A stretch of 64,000 nt of DNA from Bacillota bacterium (GTDB lineage: Bacteria; Bacillota; Dehalobacteriia; UBA4068), in assembly GCA_024679955.1 (NCBI GenBank), contig JAILCQ010000021.1, positions 62,001 to 126,000 on the forward strand, read 5' to 3'. Positions 18,532-28,721 of this stretch are shown in pieces. A program made the position numbers and the translations under genes. Positions within the stretch are counted from its first letter, which is position 1. Every line of letters starts with the position of its first letter. Under the pieces are notes generated by a model. The model was not told where the DNA came from. It worked only from the letters and a program-made list of their open reading frames with translations, and searched no databases.

Positions 18532-19667
18532 CGCAAACCATGGAAAAAACGGAGCCACTGCTGCGGCAGGCCTGGCTGGAAATCGATACCCAGGCGCTCA
18601 GCGATAATTTTCTTAAAATACGCGCTATGGCCGGGAAAGACCGGCAAATCATGGCCGTGGTAAAAGCCGACGCTTACGGCCATGGCATGGCGGAAACCGT
18701 AGAGGTGCTGCGCCGGGCCGGCGCGGATCAGTACGCCGTAGCCACCGTGGAAGAAGGCCTGGCCCTGCGGCGGCTGGGCGCGGAAGAACCCATATTGATC
18801 CTGGGCCCCCTGGGGCCGGAAGGCTGGGAGACGGCGGTGCGCTTTCACCTGGCGCCGGCGGTATTTTCCCTGGAACAGGCCCAGGGCATCCATCGCCTGG
18901 CGGAACAGTGCCGGACGGTGGCCCCGGTGCATATCAAGCTGAACACCGGCATGAACCGGCTGGGCTTTGCTTTGAACGATCAGTCCCTGGAACAGATCAA
19001 AAGCATATTCGCCATGCCCCATTTGCAGGTGGCCGGCGTATTCAGCCACTTTGCCGAGGCGGACAGCAGCCCCGAATTCACGGAGAAGCAGTTTTCCGCT
19101 TTCACATCCTTTATCGGCCGCTGCGGCGAACAGGGCTTGCATTTCCCGCTGGCCCACATCGCCAACAGCGCCGCCATTTTGGATTATCCCCAAACCTATC
19201 TGGACATGGTGCGGCCGGGCATCATCCTTTACGGTTGTCCGCCGGACGCGGGTTCCCGGGATATCGGCTTGCGGCCGGTGCTTTCCCTGCACGCCCGCAT
19301 CAGCCAGATCCACCGCCTGCAGCCGGGAGAAGGCGCAGGCTATGGCCGCATCCGCCGTTTGGACCGTCCCTGCCTGGTGGCGGATATCCCCCTGGGCTAC
19401 GCCGACGGCGTGCCGCGGCTGATCAGCGAAAGGGGCTGGGTTTTGGTGGAAGGACGGCGGGCCCCCCTGGCCGGCCGGGTATGCATGGATCAAATGCTGA
19501 TCGACGTCAGCGATATACCTCAGGCCGCGCCGGGCAGTCTGGCGACATTGATCGGCCAGCAAGGCGGAGAAAGCATTTCCGCCACTACTTTCGCCGCCTG
19601 GGCGGACACCATATCGTACGAGGTTTTGACCCATTTGCGTTTGCGGCTGCCTAAGATTTACCGCTGA
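18528..19667 (+). CDS. alr: Alanine racemase
   Basis: A PLP enzyme of 379 aa that makes D-alanine for peptidoglycan (and, in spore formers, for controlling germination). MAVVKADAYGHG near residues 42-53 carries the PLP lysine. HIKLNTGMNRLGF, VRPGIILYGCPP and GAGYGRIRRL (with the catalytic tyrosine) and VCMDQMLIDVSD are family hallmarks. The ATG at 18528 overlaps the nnrD stop; an ATG four codons later is an alternative. Translational coupling with nnrD is likely. A weak hairpin follows at about 19667-19690. Confidence 0.95.
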
Positions 19668-19786
19668 AGTCCGGGGATATCCGGGCTTTTGCCAGCAAAA
19701 ACGGTTGATTTTACGCCGGAAAAGGCCTTGCTGTTTTCCGGCGCTGCGTATACGATCGTCTGTAAACAGGAAAACAAAAACAATAG

Positions 19787-21265
<1,479 letters not shown>

Positions 21266-21329
21266 ACCGCCGCTTCCGGCGCAAGAGGTTTTGCGCTTGG
21301 CGAAAAACAATATTCTCTCAATAAACCGA

Positions 21330-21388
21330 CTCCCCGTGTTTTTCCCGCCGTTTCCCGGCGGCGGAAAAGCCCGGGGAGGTTTTTCTTT
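21330..21388 (+). terminator. Terminator after guaB
   Basis: CTCCCCG at 21330-21336 pairs with CGGGGAG at 21372-21378, enclosing a second CCGCCG/CGGCGG hairpin, followed by TTTTTCTTTCTTT. A further 8-bp inverted repeat (AATACCGG/CCGGTATT, 21476-21511) lies closer to the convergent gene. Confidence 0.7.
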
Positions 21389-21555
21389 CTTTCCGCCATG
21401 GAAAAAGGCGGCGGCCATAAGCAGGATTTCCTTCCTCCGCGGACCGGGAGCTCTGCCGGACAAGGGCGGCATAGGAATACCGGCCTGCCGCTTATGGAAC
21501 AGACCGGTATTTCTGTGTTCAACCTTTGAAATCTCTGGTTTTCCCGATGGATCCG

Positions 21556-22302
21556 TCAAACTTCCCTGAGCTCTTTTTTGGCCAGCCAGCCGCGGAAAAT
21601 GCCGCCCTCAAAAACGGAGACGATGAGGAAGAAGATGTCCGCGAACAGGATAAAGAGAAAGGACGGGAGCAGGATGCGGGTGTATTTTTTGCCGCTGAAG
21701 CTCTTTTTGCGGATATGCCGGCCCATGCGGGCCAGGTAATACAGCACGCCTAGATTAAAAAACAGCAGCAGGGCAGCGTTCTCCCCGAAGTTGATCCAGG
21801 CCTCCTTGGGGAAAAGATTACCGGTATGGATCAGGCTAAGCGCAACGTTCAGCAGCAATAAACCGATCTGCAGCACAAACAGGAGTCGGGTCACATTCAG
21901 CATCACGCCGCCGCCGATCCCCACGCCGCCGCCCCAAGAGAGTCCGGCCCGGGCGCAGAAGTTCTCAAAAACCTGCATCAGCGGTTCATTCTGCTTCCCT
22001 TCGATAAACCCGTTGTTGGCGATGCAATAGACACTTAGGCGCAAACCCTTTTCTTTGCAGCAGCTTTCCATTTTTTCCAGAAACCGAAGCACATGGGAAG
22101 GGACGCCGTCCACATATAGGGGCAAAGCGAACACCACCGCCTGCGCGTCCTGAAGCTGCGCCAGGATGCGGTCATGATCCGCCGGCGTACGCAGCGTTTC
22201 GTCGACTTTTTCTCCGCGCACAAACAATCGCTGCAGGCAGAGGAAGTAGGCGGAGGCGCAGAAGCGTTTTTTGGGGCTGCAGTTGATGAATACCGTTTTC
22301 AT
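21556..22302 (-). CDS. Flavodoxin-like NADPH-dependent reductase domain with C-terminal membrane segment
   Basis: A 248-aa protein. The start MKTVFINCSPKKRFCASAYFL resembles the phosphate-binding loop of NADPH-dependent FMN reductases, and AQAVVFALPLYVDGVPSHVLRFLEKM is the second flavin loop. The last about 100 residues have three hydrophobic helices (LLFVLQIGLLLLNVALSLI, ENAALLLFFNLGVLYYLARM and LLPSFLFILFADIFFLIVSVFEG), so it is anchored in the membrane. The ATG at 22302 overlaps the stop of the preceding flavodoxin gene by four bases. It is the last gene of the TetR operon. A cytoplasmic flavin domain tied to the membrane suggests electron transfer with a quinone or membrane partner, which is my inference. 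Confidence 0.75.
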   Translation of the reverse strand: MKTVFINCSPKKRFCASAYFLCLQRLFVRGEKVDETLRTPADHDRILAQLQDAQAVVFALPLYVDGVPSHVLRFLEKMESCCKEKGLRLSVYCIANNGFIEGKQNEPLMQVFENFCARAGLSWGGGVGIGGGVMLNVTRLLFVLQIGLLLLNVALSLIHTGNLFPKEAWINFGENAALLLFFNLGVLYYLARMGRHIRKKSFSGKKYTRILLPSFLFILFADIFFLIVSVFEGGIFRGWLAKKELREV

Positions 22303-22787
22303 AATACGCCCTCCAATTCCGAAAGGTCCTGCAGGAACACCACTTCGGACCGTTGATAGCCGTCGTTGACGGCGTTTCGCTGCGCCAGATAGCGGAAGGT
22401 ATCCTTTTCCGCCTCGGTGACGTCTCCGTAGACGATTACTTTCCAGCGGTCGTGCTTGCCGTAGCGCAGCGTATGGTGCATCTGACGGCCGCGATAGGTG
22501 CTGAACGGCGTGGATGTGCCGATGGCCCGATCCAGCACGTTTTTTACGGCGGCGCTGTATTCGCCGTACAGATTCCTGGTGATGATCACCAGCTCGTCCG
22601 CCCGGCCGATGATACGGCTGATCTGCCGCAGCTTGTCCTTGATTTTGCATTCCGCCGGATGCTTGATCCAGCAGCCAAAACAGCCCTGGCAAGGGGCGTA
22701 TTTCCCATCCGCCGCGACGGAGCGGTCGCATTTGCCGGCGATCATGGATTCATATTGCCGCTCCAGATCATGAATGATCACTTTCAT
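22299..22787 (-). CDS. Flavodoxin / NADPH-dependent FMN reductase family protein
   Basis: A 162-aa protein with CQGCFGCWIKHPAECKIKD at about 33-51, followed by RADELVIITRNLYGEYSAAVKNVLDRAI. That order (cysteine-rich loop, then FMN loop) is typical of the multimeric-flavodoxin (iron-sulfur flavoprotein-like) family. The usual N-terminal phosphate loop (GSPR-) is weak here: the protein starts MKVIIHDLERQYESMI. It overlaps its neighbours by four bases on each side (TetR stop and next start), so all three are translated together. Confidence 0.8.
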   Translation of the reverse strand: MKVIIHDLERQYESMIAGKCDRSVAADGKYAPCQGCFGCWIKHPAECKIKDKLRQISRIIGRADELVIITRNLYGEYSAAVKNVLDRAIGTSTPFSTYRGRQMHHTLRYGKHDRWKVIVYGDVTEAEKDTFRYLAQRNAVNDGYQRSEVVFLQDLSELEGVL

Positions 22788-23356
22788 CGTCTTTCCTCCC
22801 TGGTTGCTGCGAACACCGCCCCGTCCCAGCAGTGTTCCAGATGTCTGGCAATCAATTTTTCGTCATATTCCAAATTGTTATTGGCAATGAGACTGGCATA
22901 ACCGTGGGCAAACAGCGCCACCGTTAGGAACACATCTTTGGTTTGCTTCCTGTTCAGCCCGGCGCCTTCCTGCATGGCGGCAATGACCGGCGTCAAGTCT
23001 TCGGAATCGATCATATCCATCAGATTGTTCGCCCCTGCATATCCGGATTGAAACAGAAAGCGGAACAGCTGCGGTTCTTCCACGGCGAAGCGGATATAAT
23101 TGAGGCCGATCCCCAAAACAGGGTCCTGCTCTTCCGGGATATCCATCAAATATTCCCCGTGCAGTTGATCCGCCCGGGCGAAGGCAGCCCGTTTCAGGCT
23201 GTCGATCGTGGCAAAATGATACATGACCGGCTGCGTTGAGCAGTGCAGCAGCTGGGAGACCGTTCTGGCGTTGATATTTTCATAGCCGTATTGCCGTACG
23301 ATTTCAACGGCTGCCTGTATGATTCTGTCTTTGTGTATCCTGGTCTTAGGCGGCAT
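22784..23356 (-). CDS. TetR-family transcriptional regulator
   Basis: A 190-aa one-component regulator. The N-terminal helix-turn-helix reads DRIIQAAVEIVRQYGYENINARTVSQLLHCSTQPVMYHFATIDSLKRAAF (about 11-60). The C-terminal ligand-binding half begins HGEYLMDIPEEQDPVLGIGLNYIRFAVEEPQLFRFLF. It heads an operon with two flavodoxin-like genes through ATGA overlaps. A 34-bp palindrome covers the predicted promoter upstream, so negative autoregulation is likely. The inducer is unknown; partners of this type often respond to quinones or electrophiles. Confidence 0.9.
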   Translation of the reverse strand: MPPKTRIHKDRIIQAAVEIVRQYGYENINARTVSQLLHCSTQPVMYHFATIDSLKRAAFARADQLHGEYLMDIPEEQDPVLGIGLNYIRFAVEEPQLFRFLFQSGYAGANNLMDMIDSEDLTPVIAAMQEGAGLNRKQTKDVFLTVALFAHGYASLIANNNLEYDEKLIARHLEHCWDGAVFAATREERR

Positions 23357-23376
23357 AGGCAGCTTCCCCTCTTCTG

Positions 23377-23410
23377 ATTATAACTATTGTTATATAACAA
23401 TAATTATAAT
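23377..23410. promoter_or_regulatory. 34-bp near-perfect palindrome, candidate TetR operator
   Basis: The two 17-base arms (23377-23393 and 23394-23410) are reverse complements with a single mismatch. The core ATTGTTATATAACAAT (23385-23400) is perfect. It lies 21 bases upstream of the tetR start and overlaps the -10 box. Confidence 0.88.
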
Positions 23411-23434
23411 ATGATTCTAGTCCTTCTTTGTCAA
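23406..23434 (-). promoter_or_regulatory. Promoter of the TetR/flavodoxin operon
   Basis: On the minus strand TTGACA (23434-23429) and TATTAT (23411-23406) are separated by 17 bases. The -10 lies inside the palindrome arm. Confidence 0.8.
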
Positions 23435-23542
23435 TACCATATTTGAAAAAAGCAACGCCTTTTCGATCCGCCAACCGGCTCCCGGGGAAGCGCCGCCTGC
23501 CGTTTGGCGGGATACCGGTCCGCGCCTTGCTTGCAGGCAGCG

Positions 23543-23577
23543 GAAAAAGAAAAGGCATGACCCGCAGATCATGCCTT
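23543..23577 (-). terminator. Terminator of the PBP1A gene
   Basis: AAGGCATGA at 23552-23560 pairs with TCATGCCTT at 23569-23577. On the minus strand it is followed by TTTTCTTTTT. The core GGCATGACCCGCA recurs in the terminator at 54715-54742. Confidence 0.8.
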
Positions 23578-23656
23578 ATTCAAAACGCTATAAAACTGTC
23601 TTACACGGCCGGCCCATGGCGGTTTTACGCAGGCCTGCTTTATCATTGCGGAGGAC

Positions 23657-26446
23657 TTATAAGCGCACCTCCACGGTTTTGGACCATTTGCTGGCCACTA
23701 CATATTCTTCATTATAGGCGTATAGGCGATAGCTGTAGCGGTGTCCGCTTTCCACGCTGCCGTCGATGCAACTGTTGCCGTATACCACATAGCGGGTCTG
23801 CGTGCTGCTGTCGCCGTCGGTCACCCGTTCCACCACGAATTTGGTGCCGGCGCTGTGGTTATCCGAGGACCAGCTGACCATGCAGGTCCCGCCTTTCACG
23901 GAAGCATTGACATTGGTGGGACGGTTCAGTTTGCCCACTGAGCCGCCGCTGCTGTTTTCGCCGCTGTCGGTTTCGCCGCCGCTACCGGAATCCGGCGCGG
24001 CCGGTTTGCCTTGATGGTCGCTTAAGGTGCAGTAGGCGGTGGGGACGCTGTCCGGGGAATAGGAGCGGCTTTCCACATATTGGCTGGGGCAGCCGCTGGT
24101 AGCCAGTACCGCTTGTCCGTTATGCCGGGGATCGGTACAAATGTTTACCGTTACCATGGCGCTCTGTTCGCTGGTATGGATGCCGCAGTAGCCGGTGGGG
24201 GCGTACAGGCCGTAATCCGCCGCCTTGGGGCTGGGTGGATCGTTCTTGTCCCGGGCGATCCGTACCGCCCTGCTGGTATGGGGGCAGTATTGCGTGGCCA
24301 AGCGGCCGCTGTCCTGGCAAACGGTGACCACCGTCCAAATATCGCTGGGCCCGTCGGGCATATGGTTGACGTCATACATTTCGCTGCCGATATACTGACC
24401 CGGCGTCAGCGAACTGGGGGTCATGCCGGATTTGGTATCGATGGTCACGCCGGTGATGCCTTCCGGTTTGTCGAAGGTTTTCACCTCATAACCGGCCAAA
24501 GCCTTGCTCATTACCGTCTTCCACAAACGGGCCGGATAGGAACCGCCGTAGATATTGCGCAGATACTGCAGCTTGCCGTTTTCGTCCCGTTTATTGTCAT
24601 ATCCCATCCATACCGCGCCGACCAGGACCGGGGTATAGCCCACGAACCAGGCGTCCTTGGTACCGGAGAGGCCCCGATAATCCGGATCGTCCCTGCTGGG
24701 CAATTCATTGGTGCCGGTTTTGCCCGCCACTTGCCAGCCGGACAGTTTGGCCCCGGTACCGGTACCGCCGGAAACAGCGGACATCAGCATATCGGTCATA
24801 ATATACGCCGCTTGGGGCGAAAACACCTGATCGGTTTCGGGATCCGCCGTATATATCAGATTTCCCCGGGCGTCTTCGATCTTTTCGATGCAGTGAGGCT
24901 CGATAAACAGCCCATGATTGGCAAAAGCGGCAAAACCGCCGGCCATTTCCATGGGGCATACCCCGTAGGTCAAGCCGCCCAAAGTCAGGGAAAGGTTGCG
25001 ATCCGTATCCACCAGAGGCAGGCCCAGACGGACGCCGTACTCCCAGCCCACATCCACGCCGATCTTGGCCAGCATACGCACGGCGCAGACATTGCGGGAG
25101 CCCATGATGGCCTGACGCATGGAGATGCGGCCCCGGAAGGTGCCGTCGGAATTGTTCGGCGAATAGCTGCCCTGCAGGGGCGAGTCGTTGATGACATAGC
25201 CCGCGCCATAGCCCAGATCCACCGCCGGGCCGTAGGCCACCAAAGGTTTGATGGTAGAACCGGAGCTGCGGCGCAGATCCGTGGCCCGGTTGAAGCCACG
25301 CTTGGTTTTATATTCCCGTCCGCCGACGATGCCCCGCATACAGCCGTTGGAGGGATCCAGGATCACCATGCCGCTTTCCACCAGATCCGCGCTGTTGCTG
25401 GCGGGGAAATTGTCGGCATTGGCATAGGAACTTTCCATGGCTTCCTGCACGCTGCGGTTCAAACCGGTATAAATGCGCAGGCCGCCGGTGTAGACGCTGC
25501 CGGAGGGGTACCCCAATTCCGTCAAGACGTCGGAGGCTTCGCTGATGACATGATCGATATACCAGGGATAATCATATGTGGCGGAACTGGTATTGGTTTC
25601 CACCACGATCAATTCGTCGGATTTGGCCTCTTCGGCAATGACGCCGTATTTTTGCTCATCGTAGCGGATCAAATTGTTCAGCACCGTATTGCGCAGGGCC
25701 AAAGCGCCCTCCGGATTGGAATAGGGCGAATAATAACCGGGGTTGCGCAAAATACCCGCCAGCAAACAGGCCTCGGACAGGCTGACTTCCGACACGTCCT
25801 TGCCGAAATAATACTGGGCCGCCGCCTGCATGCCGTAGGTGTTGGGGCCGATATAGATCTCGTTCAGATAATAGTAAAGGATCTCATCCTTGGGGTAATG
25901 CTTTTCCAATTCCAGGGCCAGCAAAGCTTCTTTGACTTTGCGGGTCATGGTTTTTTCCGTATCGTCCACCACGTTGCGGACCAATTGCATGGTGATGGTA
26001 GACGCGCCCTGGCTAAAGGTCAATTCGCCTTTGGTCAGCGTATCCCGAAGGTCCACCACCGCCGCCCGCATCATGCTGCGGAAATCCACGCCCCGATGGA
26101 CATAAAACCGTTCGTCCTCGGAAGCCAAAACCGCGTCCACCAAATAGGAGGGCATTTGGTCCAAATCCACGGAGATGCGGTTTTCCGCACCATGCAAAGC
26201 GGTGACTTCCACACCGTCCTGATCATAAATAAAGCTGGTCTGGGCGGACATCAAATCCTCGGCGGTGATCTCCGGCAATTCCTTGGTCAGGCCGATCACC
26301 CAACCGGCCACCGCCAAAACGCCGATCATACAAATCATCACCAGCGTCAAAAGAATGCTGGAAAAAACCCGGATCTTGCGTTTTTTCTTTTTCTTTTGCG
26401 GCGCCTGGGGGTTGTTTCCGGCGGGATTTCCTGTTTTGTTAACCAT
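23657..26446 (-). CDS. Class A penicillin-binding protein 1A with C-terminal FN3-like domain
   Basis: A 929-aa bifunctional cell-wall synthase. A basic cytoplasmic tail (KKKKKRKIRVFSS) and one membrane helix (about 25-50) precede the transglycosylase domain, with ASEDERFYVHRGVDFRSM and GASTITMQLVRN. The transpeptidase domain has SSGSTIKPLVAYG (active-site Ser), SRNVCAVRM and GKTGTNE. After about residue 760 comes a Cys-containing linker, an acidic/Gly-Ser spacer, then an about 85-residue FN3-like domain ending at WSKTVEVRL. The ATG at 26446 follows GGAGG; a start at 26497 lacks one. It is divergent from yunB, and a TTGCCA-17-TATAAT promoter lies at 26606-26634. Confidence 0.93.
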   Translation of the reverse strand: MVNKTGNPAGNNPQAPQKKKKKRKIRVFSSILLTLVMICMIGVLAVAGWVIGLTKELPEITAEDLMSAQTSFIYDQDGVEVTALHGAENRISVDLDQMPSYLVDAVLASEDERFYVHRGVDFRSMMRAAVVDLRDTLTKGELTFSQGASTITMQLVRNVVDDTEKTMTRKVKEALLALELEKHYPKDEILYYYLNEIYIGPNTYGMQAAAQYYFGKDVSEVSLSEACLLAGILRNPGYYSPYSNPEGALALRNTVLNNLIRYDEQKYGVIAEEAKSDELIVVETNTSSATYDYPWYIDHVISEASDVLTELGYPSGSVYTGGLRIYTGLNRSVQEAMESSYANADNFPASNSADLVESGMVILDPSNGCMRGIVGGREYKTKRGFNRATDLRRSSGSTIKPLVAYGPAVDLGYGAGYVINDSPLQGSYSPNNSDGTFRGRISMRQAIMGSRNVCAVRMLAKIGVDVGWEYGVRLGLPLVDTDRNLSLTLGGLTYGVCPMEMAGGFAAFANHGLFIEPHCIEKIEDARGNLIYTADPETDQVFSPQAAYIMTDMLMSAVSGGTGTGAKLSGWQVAGKTGTNELPSRDDPDYRGLSGTKDAWFVGYTPVLVGAVWMGYDNKRDENGKLQYLRNIYGGSYPARLWKTVMSKALAGYEVKTFDKPEGITGVTIDTKSGMTPSSLTPGQYIGSEMYDVNHMPDGPSDIWTVVTVCQDSGRLATQYCPHTSRAVRIARDKNDPPSPKAADYGLYAPTGYCGIHTSEQSAMVTVNICTDPRHNGQAVLATSGCPSQYVESRSYSPDSVPTAYCTLSDHQGKPAAPDSGSGGETDSGENSSGGSVGKLNRPTNVNASVKGGTCMVSWSSDNHSAGTKFVVERVTDGDSSTQTRYVVYGNSCIDGSVESGHRYSYRLYAYNEEYVVASKWSKTVEVRL

Positions 26447-26605
26447 ACGTACTATACCTCCACCAATAAAACCGCTGCTTGCGGCGATACAAACCATTTG
26501 ACGGCAGAGGAAGTTTCGCCCCTCCGCCGGATGCGGCCATGGTTTGGCACTGGCTTGTGCTCGTCCATAGCGTTGTCGTGCCTATATTTCCATAAAGCAA
26601 ATTTT

Positions 26606-26634
26606 ATTATACCATATTTGAAAAAACTTGGCAA
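26606..26634 (-). promoter_or_regulatory. Sigma-A-type promoter for PBP1A
   Basis: On the minus strand TTGCCA (26634-26629) and TATAAT (26611-26606), spacer 17. The leader to the ATG at 26446 is about 150 bases. Confidence 0.75.
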
Positions 26635-26706
26635 ACCGGGAAAGCGTAACCTTTTTCTCTTTCCGGCATATACTGGCCATAAAATCTTTGCCGGGGAGGG
26701 AACGCT

Positions 26707-27366
26707 ATGCGCCGGAAAAAACTTTGGCGGCGACGCCGGCCTTACCCACCGGCCCGGAGGATACTGCGCCTGCTTTTGTTCGCAACGGCGGCGGCCGTCA
26801 CCTTCGCCCTGGCCCAAAAGCAGCTGACGCCGCTGCTGGAAGCCGGCGCGGAAGAAAAATGTCACGCGGCGGCTTTGATCGCCATGCAGCAGGCGGTATC
26901 GCAAGCCCTGGAAGAAAATCCGGAATATGGGGAGTATCAAAAGCTGATCCATGTGGAAAAGAACAACGATGGGCAAATCGTCCTGCTCAGCCCGGATACC
27001 ATGCGCATCAACCGATTGACCGCCGATATCGCCGTCCGGGTGGAACAGGCCCTGGACCATTTGAGCAAGCAACGGGTCTCCCTGCCGCTGGGTTCTGTTT
27101 TCGGCAGCCCCTTGCTGGCCGCCACCGGGCCGGATGTGACGGTGGGCCTGGCCGCGGCGGCCGCGCCGGAGATCCGGCTGCAGGATCGTTTTGAATCCGC
27201 CGGCATAAACCAAGTGCGGCATAGCATTAGTTTGAGCATTTGCGCCGAAATCATTCTTACCGCGCCCTTTCACAGGCAAAAGATCCCTGTGGAAAGCCGG
27301 GTCTTGCTTACGGAAAGCGTCATCGTCGGCACGGTGCCCGCCGTTTATATGGATATGAACCAATGA
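26707..27366 (+). CDS. yunB: Sporulation protein YunB
   Basis: A 219-aa membrane-anchored sporulation protein. A basic start and one helix (RILRLLLFATAAAVTFALAQ, about 19-38) precede an extracytoplasmic domain. Family landmarks are AMQQAVSQALEENPEYGEYQKLIHVEKNNDGQIVLLSPDTMRINRLTADIA, LGSVFGSPLLAATGPDV and the closing ESVIVGTVPAVYMD. In Bacillus YunB is made in the mother cell under sigma-E and is needed for efficient sporulation. I see no clear sigma-E promoter here. It lies divergent from PBP1A and convergent with a cysteine-rich gene. Confidence 0.9.
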   Translation: MRRKKLWRRRRPYPPARRILRLLLFATAAAVTFALAQKQLTPLLEAGAEEKCHAAALIAMQQAVSQALEENPEYGEYQKLIHVEKNNDGQIVLLSPDTMRINRLTADIAVRVEQALDHLSKQRVSLPLGSVFGSPLLAATGPDVTVGLAAAAAPEIRLQDRFESAGINQVRHSISLSICAEIILTAPFHRQKIPVESRVLLTESVIVGTVPAVYMDMNQ

Positions 27367-27475
27367 GCCGTTTTTTCTTTTTACAGGACGCCCTTTCCCC
27401 TGTTTTTGTTCCCCGATGGGATCCCGGTTTTCCGCCGCCGGGCTTTTCTCTGGGGCCAGCACCGCAAAACCAAAA

Positions 27476-27501
27476 GGGGGACGCCGCAATAGACGTCCCC
27501 C
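27476..27501 (-). terminator. Terminator of the cysteine-rich protein gene
   Basis: GGGGGACG at 27476-27483 pairs with CGTCCCCC at 27494-27501. On the minus strand CCCCCTTTTGGTTTTG follows. Confidence 0.65.
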
Positions 27502-27550
27502 GGCAGGCGCAGCGGATTTTCCGCCAAAGGGCGAAGTCAAACCCTGGGGT

Positions 27551-28120
27551 TCAGGCCCCGCAACGGTTTTCGCTGCAAATTTTGATTTTTTGCTCCAGGG
27601 ACAAATGGCAGCGGCCCTGCAGCGCCCTGGGGCAACCGTCGGCCGCAACGGTCAGCCGCCCCGGCGGCAGAGAGATGCCGTCAAAGCAGGCGGTTTTCCG
27701 GCAGCAAATTTGCTTTTCCTTGCAGCAGGCGTCCCGATAGCGCACCCGGATCTCATATTCCACGCTGACCTGGCCGTTCCGGCACATACAGCGGCAGGGA
27801 ACGATCTCCGCCTGCAGCAGGCAATAGCCATTGGGCATATCCAGCAAACTGCGGAGGCTGCGGGTGCAGCAAGCGGGCCTTGGCGGCGGACAGGGCGGGA
27901 TTTCCGGCCGGCAATCCGGCTGAGGCCGGCGGTGGGACTGGGTCGGCGTACCCTGCCCGCAAGGCGGGCCGGAGCAGCCGCAGCAGGCATTCCAAGACAT
28001 AAGGGCGGCGGTCAATCCTAAGACCGGCGATCCGTCGGAGATGCAGGCGGCGGGGCGGCAAACCGGGGCGCAAGCGGCACGTTGCCGGCCCCGGCACGGA
28101 GAAGCATACAAACCATTCAT
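27551..28120 (-). CDS. Cysteine-rich protein, probable late sporulation (coat-type) product
   Basis: A 189-aa protein with about 25 cysteines, many as CC or CxC: NACCGCSGPPCG, PACCTRS, VPCRCMCRNG, RDACCKEKQICCRKTACF and ENRCGA. The first half is also Pro/Arg-rich. The second half (about 93-150) looks folded (NGYCLLQAEIVPC...VSVEYEIRVRYRDACC). There is no signal peptide or membrane helix. GAGGTGATC precedes the ATG. A perfect sigma-K-style promoter lies about 45-70 bases upstream, which with the cysteine content suggests a mother-cell spore coat or crust protein. I do not recognise a named family. Confidence 0.72.
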   Translation of the reverse strand: MNGLYASPCRGRQRAACAPVCRPAACISDGSPVLGLTAALMSWNACCGCSGPPCGQGTPTQSHRRPQPDCRPEIPPCPPPRPACCTRSLRSLLDMPNGYCLLQAEIVPCRCMCRNGQVSVEYEIRVRYRDACCKEKQICCRKTACFDGISLPPGRLTVAADGCPRALQGRCHLSLEQKIKICSENRCGA

Positions 28121-28161
28121 AAAACGATCACCTCTGTTTTCCTATTTTGCACGTGCTATCT

Positions 28162-28190
28162 TAGCATATGCCATAGGAAGGACAAAGGTG
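28162..28190 (-). promoter_or_regulatory. Sigma-K-type promoter for the cysteine-rich gene
   Basis: On the minus strand CACC (28190-28187), a 16-base spacer, and CATATGCTA (28170-28162). This fits the sigma-K pattern mACm-N16-CATAnnnTA at every fixed position. Confidence 0.65.
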
Positions 28191-28207
28191 CGGCCCGGCG
28201 GCGCATA

Positions 28208-28247
28208 AAAACCGGCGGCCCTGCTTTGCGCAAAGACCGCCGGTTTT
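28208..28247 (-). terminator. Terminator of the paaK-ACT operon
   Basis: AAAACCGGCGG at 28208-28218 pairs with CCGCCGGTTTT at 28237-28247. Minus-strand Ts follow (TTTTTAT), 30 bases after the ACT gene stop. Confidence 0.85.
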
Positions 28248-28277
28248 GGTTCCGATAAATCGATCGGTTTATTTAAT

Positions 28278-28709
28278 TTACATGCCCTGCACTTCTTTGG
28301 CATCCAAGATGGTGACGCCGCCGGCTTTCAGGACTTCCAGGGACTGTTCCACTTCATTCACCCGCAAAATGACGAAAGCTTTGCCGGCTTCCCGGCCGAT
28401 AAAGGCGTACATATATTCCACGTCGATACCGGCGGCGCCCAGTTTTTCCAGGGCTTTGGAGAATTCACCCGGTTTGTCGGTGATGCCCAGGCCGATGACG
28501 TCCGTCAGGGTGGCGGCAATATTGGCCTTTTTCAGGCATTCCACCGCTTGTTTGGGTTTGTCCACGATCATCCGCAAAATGCCGAAATCATTGGTATCGG
28601 CCAAAGATAAGGCCCGGATATCGATACCGGCGGCAGCCAAAACGGCGGTGATCTGCGCCATGCGTCCCGGCTTATTCTCCACAAAAACAGATATTTGTTG
28701 AATCGTCAT
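28278..28709 (-). CDS. Tandem ACT-domain protein
   Basis: A 143-aa protein made of two ACT domains: IQQISVFVENKPGRMAQITAVLAAAGIDIRALSLADT and, from about residue 70, IGLGITDKPGEFSKALEKLGAAGIDVEYMYAFIGREAGKAFVIL. ACT domains bind amino acids or similar small ligands. The gene follows phenylacetate-CoA ligase by six bases, a pairing seen in many anaerobes that oxidise aromatic amino acids, so it may sense an aromatic compound. The ATG at 28709 is preferred: the AGGAGG is seven bases before it and only one base before the ATG at 28715. Confidence 0.9.
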   Translation of the reverse strand: MTIQQISVFVENKPGRMAQITAVLAAAGIDIRALSLADTNDFGILRMIVDKPKQAVECLKKANIAATLTDVIGLGITDKPGEFSKALEKLGAAGIDVEYMYAFIGREAGKAFVILRVNEVEQSLEVLKAGGVTILDAKEVQGM

Positions 28710-28721
28710 AGTCATACCTCC

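Noticed and set aside
24080..26827. 915-aa plus-strand frame
   Set aside because: It is antisense to the PBP1A gene, rich in Gly/His/Ala, and overlaps the yunB start.
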